From Pseudomonas sp. HS6 (GTDB taxonomy: Bacteria; Pseudomonadota; Gammaproteobacteria; Pseudomonadales; Pseudomonadaceae), in the NCBI RefSeq assembly GCF_023375815.1, contig NZ_CP067412.1, forward strand, positions 3,286,001 to 3,350,000: a stretch of 64,000 nucleotides of DNA. Reading direction: 5' to 3'. Below the pieces are notes generated by a model that ran no database searches, had not been told where the DNA came from, and worked only from the letters and a program-made list of their open reading frames with translations. A program made the translations under genes and the position numbers. Of the stretch, positions 55,726-64,000 are shown piece by piece (the stretch's first letter is position 1; each line of letters opens with the position of its first letter).

Positions 55726-55764
55726 GGAATGACTCCTTTGAGTGAGGTTGCCGGCAGTTTCGAG

Positions 55765-55786
55765 CTTGCCACGATGGCAAGGTCAA
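55765..55786 (-). promoter_or_regulatory. CueR-type operator of copZ
   Basis: Dyad CTTGCCA-CGA-TGGCAAG (55765-55781), perfect over 7+7 bases. On the minus strand the -35 TTGACC (55786-55781) overlaps its edge, as in CueR-activated promoters. It points to copZ and matches the dyad before copA. Confidence 0.85.
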
Positions 55787-55873
55787 GTTCTGCAAAAAAC
55801 TGCCGGGCTGGCAATCGGCGCCGCGCTCGGCCAAGCTGCGTGCATCAATGACATAAATTCAGGAGATTCAGCC

Positions 55874-56257
55874 ATGCGCTGGTCAGCTTTCAGCCTGTTT
55901 GGCTTTCTCAGCCTCTTTGCCGCGATCCCTTCGGTGCATGCCGCCGGGGAAGATTACGGAGTGCTGATCATTTCCCGCGAGCGCCTGGAAGTCGCGACCT
56001 CCTGCGAGATCGGCGTGTACATCCAGGATCAACTGTCGGCTCGCCTGTTCCAGGAGCAAAGCACCTCGTTCAACCTGCCGCCGGGCAATGTCTCGCTGCG
56101 CCTGAAACTGCTGCCGGGGCAAATGCCGGGCTGCAACCCGGGCATGCTCGCGCCGGGCTCGCAGGAGATCAAACTGCATGCCGGTGACATTCTGAAGTTC
56201 CGGATTGCGATGAATGCGGAAGGCATGTACCTCAAGCGCACCGATCTCGGTTACTGA
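55874..56257 (+). CDS. small exported protein next to the copper genes
   Basis: 127 residues from ATG 55874 with CAGGAG upstream and a clear signal peptide (FSLFGFLSLFAAIPSVHAAG). The mature part has two cysteines (ATSCEIG, MPGCNPG) and a beta-rich pattern resembling PEGA/DUF2846-like domains. It lies between copZ and copA but is transcribed from its own region, with no CueR dyad facing it on the plus strand. Function unknown; a link to copper is only positional. Confidence 0.75.
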   Translation: MRWSAFSLFGFLSLFAAIPSVHAAGEDYGVLIISRERLEVATSCEIGVYIQDQLSARLFQEQSTSFNLPPGNVSLRLKLLPGQMPGCNPGMLAPGSQEIKLHAGDILKFRIAMNAEGMYLKRTDLGY

Positions 56258-56269
56258 GCATTCAAAAAG

Positions 56270-56359
56270 TGTGGGAGCGAGCCTGCTCGCGATGACGGTC
56301 ATACAGGCAACCTCGATGTTGACTGTAATGCCCCAATCGCGAGCAGGCTCGCTCCCACC
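56270..56359. repeat. REP pair (REPIN) before copA
   Basis: Inverted REP elements TGTGGGAGCGAGCCTGCTCGCGA and TCGCGAGCAGGCTCGCTCCCAC enclose about 45 bp. The inner palindrome is GCGAGC-type. It lies 14 bases before the CueR-controlled copA promoter. Confidence 0.92.
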
Positions 56360-56372
56360 ATTTTTTTGGTGC

Positions 56373-56396
56373 TTGACCTTGCCAGCATGGCAAGGT
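56373..56396 (+). promoter_or_regulatory. CueR-type operator and promoter of copA-cueR
   Basis: TTGACC (56373-56378) overlaps the perfect dyad ACCTTGCCA-GCA-TGGCAAGGT (56376-56396). The stretched spacer and sequence agree with CueR sites of Pseudomonas. The start codon of copA is 36 bases downstream. Confidence 0.9.
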
Positions 56397-56432
56397 TGAT
56401 CCTGTAGACATCCACTACAGGGAGTACGACCG

Positions 56433-58823
56433 ATGTCCGATTCCATCACGTTCGATCTGCCCATCAGCGGCATGACCTGCGCCAGTTGCGCCGGCCGTGT
56501 CGAGCGGGCGTTGAGCAAAGTCAGCGGCGCCAGTGCCGTCAGCGTCAACCTCGCCACCGAACAGGCCCGCGTGCAGGCACCCGGCGACAGCCTGCCAGCG
56601 CTGATGGAAGCGGTTGAGCGCGCCGGCTACAGCGTGCCGCAGCACACTGTGGAATTGAACATCGACGGCATGACCTGCGCCTCCTGCGTCGGCCGTGTCG
56701 AACGCGCCCTGAACAAGGTTCCGGGGGTGAAAAGCGTCAGCGTCAACCTCGCCAATGAACGTGCCCATCTTGAACTGCTTGGCGTTGTCGATCCTCAGCT
56801 CCTGATCGCCGCTGTGAGCAAGGCCGGTTATTCAGCCAGCCTCTTCGAACTTGAACACCAGACCGACAATCGTCAGCAACGCCTGAACCACGAGCGCTGG
56901 GCGCTGATCTGTGCGATTGCCCTCGCCTTGCCGCTGGTGCTGCCGATGCTGCTGCAACCGTTCGGCATTCACTGGATGCTGCCGGCCTGGGCGCAGTTTG
57001 CCCTCGCCACCCCGGTGCAATTCATCTTCGGTGCACGTTTTTATGTAGCCGCATGGAAAGCGGTGCGCGCCGGTGCCGGCAACATGGACTTGCTGGTAGC
57101 GCTGGGTACCAGCGCCGGTTATGGCCTGAGTCTCTATGAATGGGCGACCGCCGCCGGGCGCATGCCGCATCTGTATTTCGAGGCCTCGGCAGTGGTCATC
57201 GCTTTGGTGCTGCTCGGCAAATACCTGGAAAGCCGCGCCAAACGCCAGACCGCCAGTGCCATCCGTGCACTGGAAGCGTTGCGCCCGGAGCGAGCAATTC
57301 AAGTCATCGAGGGTCGCGAACAGGACGTCGCCATCAGCGCCCTGCGCCTCGGTGACCTCGTACTGGTCAAACCCGGCGAACGCTTCCCGGTGGACGGCCA
57401 GGTGCTGGAAGGCCAGAGCCACGCCGACGAAGCGCTGATCAGCGGCGAAAGCCTGCCAGTGCCCAAACAACCGGGCGACAAGGTCACCGGCGGTGCGATC
57501 AATGGCGAAGGCCGTTTACTGGTGAGCACCACGGCGCTCGGCGCGGAAAGCGTACTGGCGCGGATCATCCGTCTGGTGGAGGACGCCCAGGCGGCGAAAG
57601 CACCGATCCAGAAACTGGTGGATAAAGTCAGTCAGGTGTTCGTGCCGACGGTTCTGCTGCTGGCCCTCGCCACATTGATCGGCTGGTGGCTGTATGGCGC
57701 GCCGCTGGAAACCGCGCTGATCAACGCCGTCGCGGTGCTGGTGATCGCCTGCCCTTGTGCCCTCGGTCTGGCGACGCCGACTGCGATCATGGCCGGCACC
57801 GGCGTGGCGGCGCGCCACGGGATTCTGATAAAGGACGCCGAAGCACTGGAACGCGCCCATGAAGTCAGCAGCGTGGTGTTCGACAAGACCGGCACCCTGA
57901 CCTCCGGCACCCCGCGCATCGCGCATTTCAGTGCGATCGACGGTGATGAAAACGCCCTGCTGACGGCCGCCGGCGCGCTGCAACGCGGCAGTGAACATCC
58001 ACTGGCCAAAGCGGTGCTGGATGCCTGTGCCGAGCGCAATCTGGCGGTGCCCGACGTCAGCGACAGCCAGTCCCTGACCGGTCGCGGTATCGCTGGCCAT
58101 CTCGACGGTCGACGTCTGGCCCTGGGCAATCGCCGACTGCTGGAAGAAACCGGTCTGGACGCCGGCACGTTGGCGGAATCCGCCAAGGCCTGGGAAACCG
58201 AAGGCCGGACACTGTCCTGGCTGATCGAACAAAGCCCCGCTCCCCGCGTCCTCGGACTGTTCGCGTTCGGCGACACCCTCAAGCCCGGCGCGCTGCACGC
58301 GGTGCAACAACTGGCCGCGCGACATATCCACAGCCACTTGCTGACGGGCGACAACCGAGGCAGCGCTCGCGTGGTGGCGGAAGCGCTGGGCATCGAAAAC
58401 GTCCACGCCGAAGTGCTGCCGGCGGACAAAGCCGCCACCGTCGCCGAACTGAAAAAAACCGGAGTCGTGGCCATGGTCGGCGACGGCATCAACGACGCCC
58501 CGGCGCTGGCCGCTGCCGATATCGGCATCGCCATGGGCGGCGGCACCGACGTAGCCATGCACGCCGCCGGCATCACCCTGATGCGCGGCGACCCTAGGCT
58601 GGTGCCGGCGGCACTGGAGATCAGCCGCAAGACTTACGCGAAGATCCGGCAGAACCTGTTCTGGGCCTTCGTCTACAACCTGATCGGCATTCCGCTGGCG
58701 GCGTTCGGCTTCCTCAATCCGGTGCTGGCCGGGGCAGCGATGGCATTGTCGAGCGTCAGCGTGGTGAGCAATGCGCTACTGTTGAAAACCTGGAAACCCG
58801 AGGATCTGGAGGACAACCGATGA
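56433..58823 (+). CDS. copA: copper-exporting P-type ATPase CopA
   Basis: P1B-1 ATPase that pumps Cu(I) out of the cytoplasm. 796 residues: two N-terminal metal-binding domains (GMTCASC at Cys16/Cys19 and Cys82/Cys85), eight membrane helices with the transport motif CPC ([13 protein letters not shown]), phosphorylation site DKTGTLT, the SEHPLAKAV motif of heavy-metal pumps, and [16 protein letters not shown] precedes the ATG. It is under the CueR dyad just upstream, and its stop overlaps the cueR start. Confidence 0.97.
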   Translation: MSDSITFDLPISGMTCASCAGRVERALSKVSGASAVSVNLATEQARVQAPGDSLPALMEAVERAGYSVPQHTVELNIDGMTCASCVGRVERALNKVPGVKSVSVNLANERAHLELLGVVDPQLLIAAVSKAGYSASLFELEHQTDNRQQRLNHERWALICAIALALPLVLPMLLQPFGIHWMLPAWAQFALATPVQFIFGARFYVAAWKAVRAGAGNMDLLVALGTSAGYGLSLYEWATAAGRMPHLYFEASAVVIALVLLGKYLESRAKRQTASAIRALEALRPERAIQVIEGREQDVAISALRLGDLVLVKPGERFPVDGQVLEGQSHADEALISGESLPVPKQPGDKVTGGAINGEGRLLVSTTALGAESVLARIIRLVEDAQAAKAPIQKLVDKVSQVFVPTVLLLALATLIGWWLYGAPLETALINAVAVLVIACPCALGLATPTAIMAGTGVAARHGILIKDAEALERAHEVSSVVFDKTGTLTSGTPRIAHFSAIDGDENALLTAAGALQRGSEHPLAKAVLDACAERNLAVPDVSDSQSLTGRGIAGHLDGRRLALGNRRLLEETGLDAGTLAESAKAWETEGRTLSWLIEQSPAPRVLGLFAFGDTLKPGALHAVQQLAARHIHSHLLTGDNRGSARVVAEALGIENVHAEVLPADKAATVAELKKTGVVAMVGDGINDAPALAAADIGIAMGGGTDVAMHAAGITLMRGDPRLVPAALEISRKTYAKIRQNLFWAFVYNLIGIPLAAFGFLNPVLAGAAMALSSVSVVSNALLLKTWKPEDLEDNR

Positions 58824-59233
58824 ACATCGGCCAAGCGGCCCGCCACAGTGGCCTGAGCGCAAAGATGATCCGTTATTACGAATCGATCGGTCTGCTAAGG
58901 GCCGCCCATCGCACCGACAGCGGCTATCGCGTCTACGGCGACGATGACCTGCATACGCTGGCGTTCATCAAGCGCTCGCGGGACCTGGGTTTTTCGCTGG
59001 AGGAAGTCGGCAAACTGCTGACGCTCTGGCAGGACCGTCAGCGTGCCAGCGCCGATGTGAAGGCCCTGGCCCGCCAGCACATCGACGAGCTGAATCAGAA
59101 GATCCGCGAACTCGGCGAACTGCGCGACACCCTGCAGGATCTGGTGGAACACTGCCAGGGCGACCACCGCCCGGACTGCCCGATCCTCAAGGAACTGGCG
59201 TCGGGCTGCTGCGCGCAACCCGCTCGCGCCTGA
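58820..59233 (+). CDS. cueR: copper-responsive regulator CueR
   Basis: 137-residue MerR-family activator that senses Cu(I). The winged helix begins [21 protein letters not shown], and the metal loop has Cys112 and Cys120 ([11 protein letters not shown]), the same positions as E. coli CueR. A CysCys pair (130-131) is near the C terminus. ATG 58820 overlaps the copA stop (ATGA), so regulator and pump are co-translated and the regulator is autoregulated. It should act on both dyads in this region. The 3' end overlaps the convergent MFS gene by 47 bp. Confidence 0.95.
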   Translation: MNIGQAARHSGLSAKMIRYYESIGLLRAAHRTDSGYRVYGDDDLHTLAFIKRSRDLGFSLEEVGKLLTLWQDRQRASADVKALARQHIDELNQKIRELGELRDTLQDLVEHCQGDHRPDCPILKELASGCCAQPARA

Positions 59234-60404
59234 GCAGCAGGACCTTCATCGACAGCACAGTGGCGAGGGGAATGCCGTGGAACAGCAACACCACGGCACC
59301 CGGCGCCCACCAGTTGTAGAACGGCGCGGCGATCAGCATGCCGACGCCGAACCCGGTCATCTGCAACAGCGTCAGGAAACTGAAGATCGGCAGGCGCAGC
59401 GGCTCAGGCTCCCGTTGCAGACGTGACATCAGGCCGACTTCCGAGAACCCGTCACCCAGCCCGGCCGGCAGCGAAAACAGCAACAGCCCGATGACGCTGT
59501 GCTGCTGGAACATCAGGATAAAGCCGCAGGACATCAACAACACGCCGCCGAAATAGCGGCGCTCCAGATGGACGTTGTCAGAGCCGCTCAGGCGACTGGC
59601 GATCCGCGCGCCCAGCAGTTTGCCGCTGGCCCACACCGCGAGCATCAGGCCCAGCGTGGTGCTCGCCGAATCTGGCGTGAGCAGTTTGGAAATGATCGGA
59701 AATCCCACGTTGTGCGCAGCGCTGCCAAGGGTGTCGGCCATGGTCACCGCCAACATCGCGGCCACCACCGGGGCACTGCGCAGGCCTTGCAACAACGCCG
59801 ACCATTCACCCTGTTTAGCGCTGGATTCCGCCACTGGCTCCGGTGCGCTGAACCGCAGCGGCGCGATCAACAGGGCCGCCAGCAGATAAGTCAGCGCATT
59901 CAGCGCGAACACCGTTTCAAAACCAAATCCCGCAACCAGCAACCCGGACACCAGACTGCCGCCGACCATCGCCATGGACGAGGCGGACGTGATCCAGGCA
60001 TTGGTCTTGAGTAACTGCGCCGGTTCGATCAAGCGCGGCAACTGACTGTTGAGGCCGATGGCGAACATCGAATTGCCAAAGCCCAGGCCGAACGCAATCA
60101 GCGGCAGCAACAACGCCTGCTGACTGACCGGCACAACCAGCAACAACCCGAGCACAGCGGCGCGCAGCAGATCGAAGGCAATCAACGGCAATCGACCACT
60201 GCATCGACGATAAAACGCAGTGCCGATCAGGCTGGCGAAAATCCCGCCGCCCACGCGACTGGCCAGGAAAATCCCGACGCTCATGGCGCTGTTGCTCAGC
60301 AGATAGACATAAGTGGCCAGCGCGACCATGTTCAGGAAAGCGCCGAAATCGGAAATCAGCCGCGCCGTGATGATCAGCCGGGCATTGCGGGAGGTAGTGG
60401 TCAC
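59187..60404 (-). CDS. MFS transporter of unknown substrate
   Basis: 405 residues with 12 predicted helices, of the MFS_3/EntS-like exporter group (GLGFGNSMFAIGLNSQLPRLIEP after helix 4 region is typical of that group). The start is GTG 60404, which has AAGGA 6 bases before it; the TTG two codons upstream would touch the ribosome binding site. It lies 57 bases downstream of the RIO kinase gene, but a terminator separates them. The last 47 bp overlap cueR. Confidence 0.82.
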   Translation of the reverse strand: MTTTSRNARLIITARLISDFGAFLNMVALATYVYLLSNSAMSVGIFLASRVGGGIFASLIGTAFYRRCSGRLPLIAFDLLRAAVLGLLLVVPVSQQALLLPLIAFGLGFGNSMFAIGLNSQLPRLIEPAQLLKTNAWITSASSMAMVGGSLVSGLLVAGFGFETVFALNALTYLLAALLIAPLRFSAPEPVAESSAKQGEWSALLQGLRSAPVVAAMLAVTMADTLGSAAHNVGFPIISKLLTPDSASTTLGLMLAVWASGKLLGARIASRLSGSDNVHLERRYFGGVLLMSCGFILMFQQHSVIGLLLFSLPAGLGDGFSEVGLMSRLQREPEPLRLPIFSFLTLLQMTGFGVGMLIAAPFYNWWAPGAVVLLFHGIPLATVLSMKVLLLRRERVARSSPTPVP

Positions 60405-60423
60405 AATCAATCCTTGAATGTGT

Positions 60424-60447
60424 AAAACCCGGCCGAAGCCGGGTTTT
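60424..60447. terminator. terminator of the RIO-kinase gene
   Basis: Perfect 10-bp stem AAAACCCGGC/GCCGGGTTTT with CGAA tetraloop (60424-60433 with 60438-60447) and T runs in both directions. Confidence 0.88.
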
Positions 60448-60460
60448 CTTTTTCAGATGC

Positions 60461-61357
60461 TTACTGCATCCACGGTGGCGGAGGCGGTTCGTCGGACTTG
60501 CCCTTGGGCTCGTCGTCCGCCGCCCGGATGGCTTGCTTGCGCTCCTCATCCAGACGCGCGGCTTCGATCTCGCGCAGGATCCCGCCGACATCGGCCAGGT
60601 CCTCGGGATCGTCGAACTCGCCGGTCAGCACGCTGGCCGGGTGCAACGTACCCGCTTCGTACAACGCCCACATTTCCTTGGCGTATTTGGTCTTCTTCAA
60701 CTCCGGAGCGAACCGGCCGAAGTACGACGCCATGTTGCCGACGTCACGCTCCAGCATGCTGAACGCGTGGTTGTTGCCCGCCGCGTCCACCGCCTGCGGC
60801 AGGTCGATGATGACCGGGCCGGTCGGTGTCAGCAGCACGTTGAACTCCGAGAGGTCACCGTGCACCAGACCGGTACACAACATCAGCACGATCTGCGAAA
60901 TCAGGAACGCGTGGTATTCGCGGGCCTGATCCGGCTCCAGCACCACGTCGTTCAGACGCGGCGCGGCATCACCGTATTCGTCGGCTACCAGTTCCATCAG
61001 CAGCACGCCTTCGAGGAAGTCGTACGGCTTGGGCACTCGCACCCCGGCACTGGCCAGACGGAACAGCGCCGCGACTTCGGCGTTCTGCCAGGCGTCCTCG
61101 GTTTCCTTGCGCCCGAACTTGGAACCCTTGGCCATTGCCCGGGCCTGTCGGCTGTTACGAACCTTGCGGCCTTCCTGATACTCGGCCGCCTGGCGGAAAC
61201 TGCGTTTGTTCGCCTCCTTGTAGACCTTTGCGCAACGTAACTGATTGCCGCAGCGCACCACATAAACAGCTGCTTCTTTGCCACTCATGAGTGGACGCAG
61301 CACTTCGTCGACCAGACCGTCCTCGATCAGGGGTTCAATGCGTTTTGGAGTCTTCAT
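60461..61357 (-). CDS. RIO-type serine protein kinase
   Basis: 298 residues. The RIO kinase fold is seen from the ATP-binding lysine region (KEAAVYVVRCGNQLRCAKVYKE, shortened here to its start), catalytic loop LVHGDLSEFNVLL and metal-binding VIIDLPQAVD in place of DFG. The C terminus is acidic and ends in a proline run (DEPPPPPWMQ). Bacterial RIO proteins are widespread in Proteobacteria, but targets are unknown. It appears monocistronic, with a terminator right after the stop. Confidence 0.92.
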   Translation of the reverse strand: MKTPKRIEPLIEDGLVDEVLRPLMSGKEAAVYVVRCGNQLRCAKVYKEANKRSFRQAAEYQEGRKVRNSRQARAMAKGSKFGRKETEDAWQNAEVAALFRLASAGVRVPKPYDFLEGVLLMELVADEYGDAAPRLNDVVLEPDQAREYHAFLISQIVLMLCTGLVHGDLSEFNVLLTPTGPVIIDLPQAVDAAGNNHAFSMLERDVGNMASYFGRFAPELKKTKYAKEMWALYEAGTLHPASVLTGEFDDPEDLADVGGILREIEAARLDEERKQAIRAADDEPKGKSDEPPPPPWMQ

Positions 61358-61814
61358 CAGCTTTTATTGTGGGTCCTTTATTACCAAACACGCGAATGTC
61401 ACTCGTTATACGGCAATCCTCGCATCACGGGGAGGGGTTGCCGACCTGTGAACCTGTGGATGCACACACTGTGCCGGATCAAACGGGCCGATCCGCTGCT
61501 CTTGTATCGCACTTGTATCAACCGCTGCGAATCATAGCCGAGCCCGCAGAACTTGTTGGCGCAAGGACTTGAGGGCATTTGCGACAGAATCTGACATCCA
61601 GCATCACTCCACTCGTAAGAATTTTCTCTTACAGCCTCAATTTCCCTCTCCGGCAGCCGAAGTCCTCAGAGACAGAGGAATTTGTCCGACAATCGTTCCA
61701 AAAAAAACTTCGATGTCGCACTCAAGGAATGGAGTGGAAAACAACGTTTTTCGGCTGCCAATAAACCGCGAGTCATCTGCACTGCGTGGGCCTACAAGAA
61801 AATCTGGAGCGCGG
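61358..61814. other. intergenic region before the chemoreceptor gene, with a possible sigma-28 promoter
   Basis: 457 bp with no convincing gene; the receptor frame is open upstream of its ATG by chance. GCCAATAA (61757-61764) with AAAA 15 bp before it (61738-61741) resembles the FliA promoter TAAA-N15-GCCGATAA with one mismatch in each half. It lies 51 bases before the ATG. Chemoreceptor genes are often FliA-dependent, so this is plausible. Confidence 0.4.
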
Positions 61815-63761
61815 ATGAACATCAAACAGAAGTTGACGTGGGCGTTTGCAATCATCGCCTGCTTGCCCGTGGTGTTGGTCGCCACGCTGGTGGTACTCAA
61901 CCTGCGCAGCGATGCCCGGGAAGGTTTTGTCGACGGCAGCGGACGCGAGATCCGCCAGGTCAGCAACGCCATGCAGCTTTTTTTTGACGGCATCAGCCAG
62001 AACGTCGATTACCTGGCGACGCAACCGCTGATCAAGAACACCGACGACAGCCTCAAGACCTACATGAGCGCCAACGCCGAAAGCGTCCCGCAGGGCGAGA
62101 TGGACAAAAAGGTCTTCTCCTTCCTTCAGGATCTGGGCAACAGCCACCCGGCCTACGCCTACGCGATCGTCGGCACCGCTGCCGGCGGTTACGTCTCCTG
62201 GCCTGATGATCCCAAGCTGAGCAACTACGATCCGCGCCAGCGCCCCTGGTACAAGGCCGCTCAGGCCAAACCCGGCAAACCGTTCCGCACCGCCGCCTAT
62301 TACTGGGCGCAGGACGATGCGACCTACGTCAGCACCGTGCGCACCATCGATAACAAACTCGGCAGCAACGGTGGCGTGGTCAGTATCGACGTCACGCTCA
62401 AGCAACTCACCGAGATCGTCAAACAGATCAAACTCGGCGAAACCGGTTACCTGATGCTGCTGGAAAACAGCGGCACGGTGCTGGTCGATCCGAAGCAGCC
62501 CGAGCACAACTTCAAGCCCCTCGACAGCCTCGGCGACGGTTACGCGCAACTGGCCAAGGCCGGCAAAGGGCTGGTGGAAGTCGAACTCAACGGCGAGCGC
62601 TACATGGCCAACGTCTGGCCGTCGGAGCAACTGGGCTGGACCTTTATCGGCCTGATCAAACAGACCGACGTGATGAGCTCGGCCACTCAACTGACCTGGC
62701 TGATCGCGATCATCGCCGCTGTGCTGGCGGTCATCTTCGCCGTGGTCGGCGCCAGTTTCGCCAGTCTGATCGTACGGCCGATCCGCAGCGTCGCCAGCGG
62801 TCTGGAAGGCATCGCCCAGGGCGAAGGCGATCTGACCAAAAACCTCGACATCCGTGGCAACGACGAAACCGCGCAACTGGCCAACTGGTTCAACCAGTTC
62901 CTGACCGCGATCCGCAGCCTGATCCAGCACATCGGTGGTGCGGCCGGGAAAATCCTCGCCACTTCGCAGAGTTCGACCCGGGTTTCCGGCGACATGGCCG
63001 AAGCGGCCGGACGCCAGCGTGAAGCCGTGGACATGGTCTCGACCGCGTTCCACGAAATGGTCGCCACCGCCAACGAAGTCGCCCGCTCTTGCAGCCAGGC
63101 AGCAGAGTCGGCCGACAGCGGCCAACGCCAGGCCCGCGAAGGTCAGCAGCAGATCGATGCGGCGGTGAACAGTGTCGATCAACTGAGCCAGGAACTGGAG
63201 CAGTCGGCGCAGTCGATGCAACAACTGGAGCGCGACAGCAACGACATCCAGTCGATTCTCGGCACCATCCGTTCCATTGCCGAACAGACTAACCTGCTGG
63301 CGCTCAACGCGGCCATCGAAGCGGCGCGGGCCGGTGAGCAAGGTCGCGGTTTTGCGGTGGTGGCCGATGAGGTTCGCGCACTGGCCAAACGCACGGCGGA
63401 TTCGACGGCGGAGATCGACGGTCTGCTGGGCAACCTCGCCAAGCGCACCAGCGCCGTGACCCAACAGATGCGCGCCAGCCTCGATGTGTCGCAGCAATCG
63501 GTGGCACGCATTGGCGAGGCGCGGGAAAGCTTTGGTCAGATCCGTGAGTCGGTGGATGTGATTCGTGACATGAACACGCAGATTGCTACCGCCGCCGAAG
63601 AGCAGCATCAGGTGGCTGAGGACATCAATCGGCATATCAGCCAGATTCATGGTGATGCGCAGTTGGTGGCGGAGCTGGCGAATTCGGCGCGGTTGGATTC
63701 GCAGAGTCTGGCGGGGTTGTCGAATGAGCTGGATGGGTTGGTGCGGCGGTTCCGCACCTGA
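61815..63761 (+). CDS. methyl-accepting chemotaxis protein, amino-acid-sensing dCache type
   Basis: 648 residues: membrane helix (about 8-30), periplasmic dCache domain (about 35-275), second helix (about 285-310), HAMP and a cytoplasmic signalling domain with the conserved hairpin tip [23 protein letters not shown] (shown only in part in databases as the receptor core). The dCache domain has Tyr138, Arg143, Trp145, Tyr146 (YDPRQRPWY) and Asp192, the amino-acid-binding set described for PctA. ATG 61815 with GGAG is chosen. No cheW-binding pentapeptide tail is present. Confidence 0.93.
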   Translation: MNIKQKLTWAFAIIACLPVVLVATLVVLNLRSDAREGFVDGSGREIRQVSNAMQLFFDGISQNVDYLATQPLIKNTDDSLKTYMSANAESVPQGEMDKKVFSFLQDLGNSHPAYAYAIVGTAAGGYVSWPDDPKLSNYDPRQRPWYKAAQAKPGKPFRTAAYYWAQDDATYVSTVRTIDNKLGSNGGVVSIDVTLKQLTEIVKQIKLGETGYLMLLENSGTVLVDPKQPEHNFKPLDSLGDGYAQLAKAGKGLVEVELNGERYMANVWPSEQLGWTFIGLIKQTDVMSSATQLTWLIAIIAAVLAVIFAVVGASFASLIVRPIRSVASGLEGIAQGEGDLTKNLDIRGNDETAQLANWFNQFLTAIRSLIQHIGGAAGKILATSQSSTRVSGDMAEAAGRQREAVDMVSTAFHEMVATANEVARSCSQAAESADSGQRQAREGQQQIDAAVNSVDQLSQELEQSAQSMQQLERDSNDIQSILGTIRSIAEQTNLLALNAAIEAARAGEQGRGFAVVADEVRALAKRTADSTAEIDGLLGNLAKRTSAVTQQMRASLDVSQQSVARIGEARESFGQIRESVDVIRDMNTQIATAAEEQHQVAEDINRHISQIHGDAQLVAELANSARLDSQSLAGLSNELDGLVRRFRT

Positions 63762-63776
63762 GTCAAAGTCAAAAGC

Positions 63777-63971
63777 TCCCTCACCCCAGCCCTCCCGAAA
63801 CGTCGGACCGCCCGGAGGGAGAGGGAGCCTACCGAGTTGTCTTTCGCTATTCATCGACCTGAAAGATCGAGTCGATTATGGATTCAACAACGTTCTTTCA
63901 GGTCGGCGGAATTCTGAAGCATCCCCCCCAATCGGCTCCCTCTCCCTCCGGGAGAGGGCTGGGGTGAGGGA
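63777..63971. repeat. 195-bp nested inverted-repeat element
   Basis: Outer arms CCCTCACCCCAGCCCTC (left) and GAGGGCTGGGGTGAGGG (right) are perfect 17-bp inverted repeats. Inside are GGGAGAGGGAGCC/GGCTCCCTCTCCC and a central GACCTGAAAGA/TCTTTCAGGTC (63856-63866 with 63894-63904). The three nested pairs could fold the whole element into one long hairpin. It looks like a non-autonomous miniature element or a large Pseudomonas repeat; it has no ORF. It follows the chemoreceptor gene. Confidence 0.8.
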
Positions 63972-64000
63972 AAGCTTTTTGCTCTTCTAACGCTCGATAA

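Overview
The window is chromosomal DNA of a Pseudomonas, most likely of the P. fluorescens group. Evidence: GC-rich codon use; the gene order ast(aru) cluster - alaS - lysC - rsmA - tRNA - mgtE - amrZ known from Pseudomonas; Pseudomonas-specific proteins (AmrZ, FlgZ, RsmA); and many REP/REPIN palindromes of the P. fluorescens type (TGTGGGAGC ends). No phage, transposase, insertion sequence or CRISPR array was seen. I recognise most genes by protein family; no database was searched.

Layout. (1) 1-4.4 kb: end of the arginine succinyltransferase pathway (astD cut by the window edge, astB, a small His-tailed protein, astE). (2) 4.4-6.4 kb: a RibH2-type lumazine synthase behind an FMN riboswitch, then ltaE. 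(3) 6.5-11.6 kb: alaS, lysC, csrA/rsmA, tRNA-Ser(GCT) and three identical tRNA-Arg(ACG) genes in tandem. (4) 11.6-16 kb: a small exported protein, mgtE with a structured leader, amrZ with tandem terminators, an isolated phnN, two tiny membrane proteins behind a sigma-54-type promoter, and tRNA-Arg(CCT). (5) 16-23 kb: an LprI-like exported protein, a response regulator/TPR protein with a small histidine kinase, a PuuA-like glutamine synthetase and an MFS transporter. (6) 22.9-30.7 kb: flagellar and chemotaxis genes: flgZ, flgN, flgM and flgA on the minus strand, cheV, cheR and flgBCDE on the plus strand, with clear sigma-28 (flgM) and sigma-54 (flgA, flgB) promoter sequences. The flagellar block stops after flgE, followed by a decayed RTX gene. 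(7) 31.6-48.9 kb: catabolism of beta-alanine and nucleobases: bauC/bauA with a divergent LysR gene, a RutR-like TetR, a nucleoside-type ABC importer (ATPase plus two permeases), a MerR/SDR insertion, an 8-oxoguanine deaminase, a Ca2+/H+ antiporter, the BMP-type binding protein, a 2-oxoglutarate/Fe(II) oxygenase and an adenine/adenosine deaminase. (8) 48.9-55.4 kb: transporters and regulators (ArsR-like/MFS, LysR with a divergent monooxygenase and dehydrogenase, Bcr/CflA-type MFS). (9) 55.5-59.2 kb: a copper module (copZ, copA, cueR) with two CueR-type operators. (10) 59.2-64 kb: an MFS protein, a RIO-type kinase, a PctA-like chemoreceptor and a 195-bp nested inverted-repeat element.

How it fits together. 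Beta-alanine is the end product of reductive uracil degradation, so the bau genes, the RutR-like regulator, the nucleoside importer and the two deaminases make a plausible region for salvage and breakdown of nucleobases. Many regulatory sites can be read directly: an FMN riboswitch with a hairpin covering the ribosome binding site, CueR boxes, a perfect 7-5-7 palindrome between bauA and its LysR gene, a MerR box, and several alternative-sigma promoters. The most unusual signals are three perfect DnaA boxes in one intergenic region, a cluster of TGCA palindromes next to a sigma-54 promoter for two unknown small membrane proteins, a short proline-containing leader ORF before mgtE, and a flagellar cluster that ends at flgE beside an RTX remnant.
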